This document shows, in pieces, positions 62,286-64,000 of a stretch of DNA of 64,000 bases. Both the position numbers and the translations under genes were made by a program. Where the stretch lies: assembly GCF_000384375.1 (NCBI RefSeq), contig NZ_ARVX01000001.1, positions 1,674,001 to 1,738,000 of the forward strand. The letters run 5' to 3'. Under the pieces are notes generated by a model. It was given only the letters and a program-made list of their open reading frames with translations. It was not told where the DNA came from and made no database searches. Source of the DNA: Methylotenera versatilis 79. Lineage in GTDB: Bacteria > Pseudomonadota > Gammaproteobacteria > Burkholderiales > Methylophilaceae. Position 1 is the stretch's first letter, and each line of letters opens with the position of its first letter.

Positions 62286-64000
62286 ATGAATCATTGCTAT
62301 CGTTTAGTGTTTAATAAGTCATCTCAAGTATGGCAAGTAGTATCTGAAATTGCCAAGTCACACAGCAAATCAGCCGCTGTTGTGTTGTTGCCACTATTCA
62401 GTTTATTGCCGAATATGAGCGCTTGGGCCGACCCAGCATTAAACGCGTTGCCGACTGGTGGGCAGGTGATTTCAGGGCAATCTGCGATTACGCTAAACGG
62501 TAATCAATTAAACATTGTACAAGGTACGCAAAAATCGATTATCAATTGGAATACTTATAACATTGGCGCCAATGCGCAAGTGACTTATGTGCAGCCAAAT
62601 GCCAACGCTATTTCATTGAATCGTGTCGTATCAAATAATCCAAGTGAGATTTTTGGTAAGTTAAATGCCAATGGTCAAGTATGGTTGATTAACCCTAACG
62701 GCGTGCTATTTGGCAAAAATGCGCAAGTGAATGTGGGCGGTATTGTCGCAACCACTTTAAATATTGCGGATGATGATTTTTTAAATGGCAAATATCAGTT
62801 TACCGGTAATGCTGGCAGCATCATCAATATGGGCAATATCGTTGCCAACAGTGGCGGTTACGTGGCTATGCTAGCGCCAGAAGTACGCAATGAAGGTGTC
62901 ATCTCAGCCATGCAAGGCACGGTTGCAATGGCCGCCGGTAATGCAATAACGCTAGATTTTAACGGTAATGGTTTGATTAATGTGCAAGTGGATAGCGCCA
63001 GTGTGAATACACTGGTTGAGAATAAGCATTTGATTCAAGTGGGCAACGGACAGGTGCTGATGAGCACAAAAGCGGCCGATGGGTTAATCACCTCAGTGAT
63101 TAACAATACCGGCAAAATTGAAGCGAATAGCATGGTAAGCGATGGCGGTGTGATTCGTTTAACGGGCGCTAAAACTGTCATCAATAGTGGCGAGATTTCG
63201 GCAACTTCTGCTACTCAAAAAGGCGGTACAGTACATTTGCTGGGTGACAATGTTGGTATGTTTAACACAAGCAGCGTGAATGTCTCAGGTAAAACAGGCG
63301 GCGGTACGATTTTAGTGGGCGGCGATTACCAAGGTAAAAACGCCAATATCCAAAATGCGACTAAAACGTTTGTGCATAAAGATGCGCAATTAATCGCTGA
63401 TGCCACCGAAAACGGTGATGGCGGCAAAGTGATTGTATGGGCAAATGACATTACCCGTTACTACGGTAGCGTTTCGGCAAAAGGCGGTGTGGTTTCAGGC
63501 AGCGGCGGTTTCGTTGAAATTTCTGGCAAACGTTTGCTTAACTTTTTCGGTAATGTGGATTTAAGTGCTGCGAATGGCGTGGGTGGCAATTTGTTGCTAG
63601 ACCCAACTAACATTACGCTTAGCAATGCTGACTTTGAAAATACAGCGGGTTTCAATCCAAACGTCGACAATACAGAAGCTTTCGCTGACGATAATGGCTT
63701 AAATAGCATTTTTGATGTCCGCGCAAATGGTAGCTTTTCAGGCATCACAGCGGGTAGCACGATTACCTTGCAAGCCACCAATGATATTACTGTTGCAGAT
63801 GTTTTTAATGTCGCTACAGCTACAGGTTCAGCTAATAATAGCCTAGTGTTAGAAGCCAACAATAATATTAATGTAAATGCGGCGTTAACTTTAGATGGCA
63901 CAGGCGCATTAACTTTAAGAGCCGATGCGGATAATAGTGGTGTAGGTAATTTAGCCATAAATGCGGCAATTATGACCAATAGTGGCGGCGTAAGTTTGTC
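62286..64000 (+). CDS. Two-partner secretion hemagglutinin-like exoprotein (3' end outside window)
   Basis: ATG at 62286 opens a frame that stays open to the window end (571 visible residues). The N-terminus MNHCYRLVFNKSSQVWQVVS is the extended signal peptide region (ESPR) of type V secretion, with the signal peptide ending after SAWA near residue 48. The TPS domain follows, with INPNGVLFGKNAQV near residue 135, then beta-helix repeats. It would be exported by an FhaC/TpsB-type pore, which is not in the window. A filamentous adhesin or toxin is likely; the C-terminus cannot be seen. Confidence 0.88.
   Translation, partial: MNHCYRLVFNKSSQVWQVVSEIAKSHSKSAAVVLLPLFSLLPNMSAWADPALNALPTGGQVISGQSAITLNGNQLNIVQGTQKSIINWNTYNIGANAQVTYVQPNANAISLNRVVSNNPSEIFGKLNANGQVWLINPNGVLFGKNAQVNVGGIVATTLNIADDDFLNGKYQFTGNAGSIINMGNIVANSGGYVAMLAPEVRNEGVISAMQGTVAMAAGNAITLDFNGNGLINVQVDSASVNTLVENKHLIQVGNGQVLMSTKAADGLITSVINNTGKIEANSMVSDGGVIRLTGAKTVINSGEISATSATQKGGTVHLLGDNVGMFNTSSVNVSGKTGGGTILVGGDYQGKNANIQNATKTFVHKDAQLIADATENGDGGKVIVWANDITRYYGSVSAKGGVVSGSGGFVEISGKRLLNFFGNVDLSAANGVGGNLLLDPTNITLSNADFENTAGFNPNVDNTEAFADDNGLNSIFDVRANGSFSGITAGSTITLQATNDITVADVFNVATATGSANNSLVLEANNNINVNAALTLDGTGALTLRADADNSGVGNLAINAAIMTNSGGVSL

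Overview
The window is a bacterial chromosome segment, most likely from a betaproteobacterial methylotroph of the Methylophilaceae (Methylotenera-like). This is an inference from gene content and order: surE-pcm-nlpD, a methylcitrate cycle cluster with sdh, class I fumarase, malic enzyme and acnB close by, and uvrC-pgsA-tRNA-Gly-tRNA-Cys. No 16S rRNA gene is present to confirm it.

Region 1 (1-7191): a nitroreductase fragment, a thioredoxin-like gene, then a minus-strand housekeeping block (small membrane protein, nlpD-like, pcm, surE, DUF2069, wrbA-like, NYN-domain protein, purB). Region 2 (7294-27544): a central-carbon locus. On the minus strand lie prpD, prpC, prpB, two HpcH/HpaI-type C-C lyases and a mesaconyl-CoA hydratase-like gene. 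Divergent from them are a GntR regulator with a dyad in the shared promoter region, malic enzyme, sdhCDAB-sdhE, a third HpcH/HpaI lyase, an acyl-CoA synthetase, class I fumarase, an EF-hand protein and acnB. Together they can take propionyl-CoA plus oxaloacetate to pyruvate plus succinate and bring succinate back through fumarate and malate to pyruvate. The CoA-lyase, hydratase and ligase genes suggest an extra C4/C5-CoA branch whose substrate is unknown. Region 3 (27581-34264): DUF2914 protein, YqhA-like protein, rlmJ, a CDF transporter, a tautomerase, uvrC, pgsA, tRNA-Gly and tRNA-Cys.

Region 4 (34265-44710): an integrated satellite-like island at the 3' end of tRNA-Cys. It carries a P4-type integrase, a structured leader with a 19-codon ORF translationally coupled to a putative regulator, an unknown gene, an AlpA-like regulator behind an RNA fold that would hide its ribosome binding site and start, a 56-codon gene, and a large primase-helicase. 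The replication module is bracketed by two inverted copies of a repeat of about 125-130 bp, each holding six 9-bp iterons (12 in all). Next to the right copy is a G-rich segment resembling a phage cos/packaging site. The cargo is an AAA ATPase plus subtilase pair matching the ietAS antiviral defence system. A degenerate copy of the tRNA end closes the island. This layout is that of a P4-like or PICI-like phage satellite and is the most interesting part of the window.

Region 5 (44867-64000): a complete Lap-type, c-di-GMP-controlled adhesion system: LapB/LapC/LapE-like type I secretion parts, a LuxR-type regulator, a LapD-like receptor, a LapG-like protease and a 2450-residue RTX adhesin with a TAAG cleavage site at residues 108-111. 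It is followed by the 5' part of a two-partner-secretion hemagglutinin-like gene that runs off the window end.
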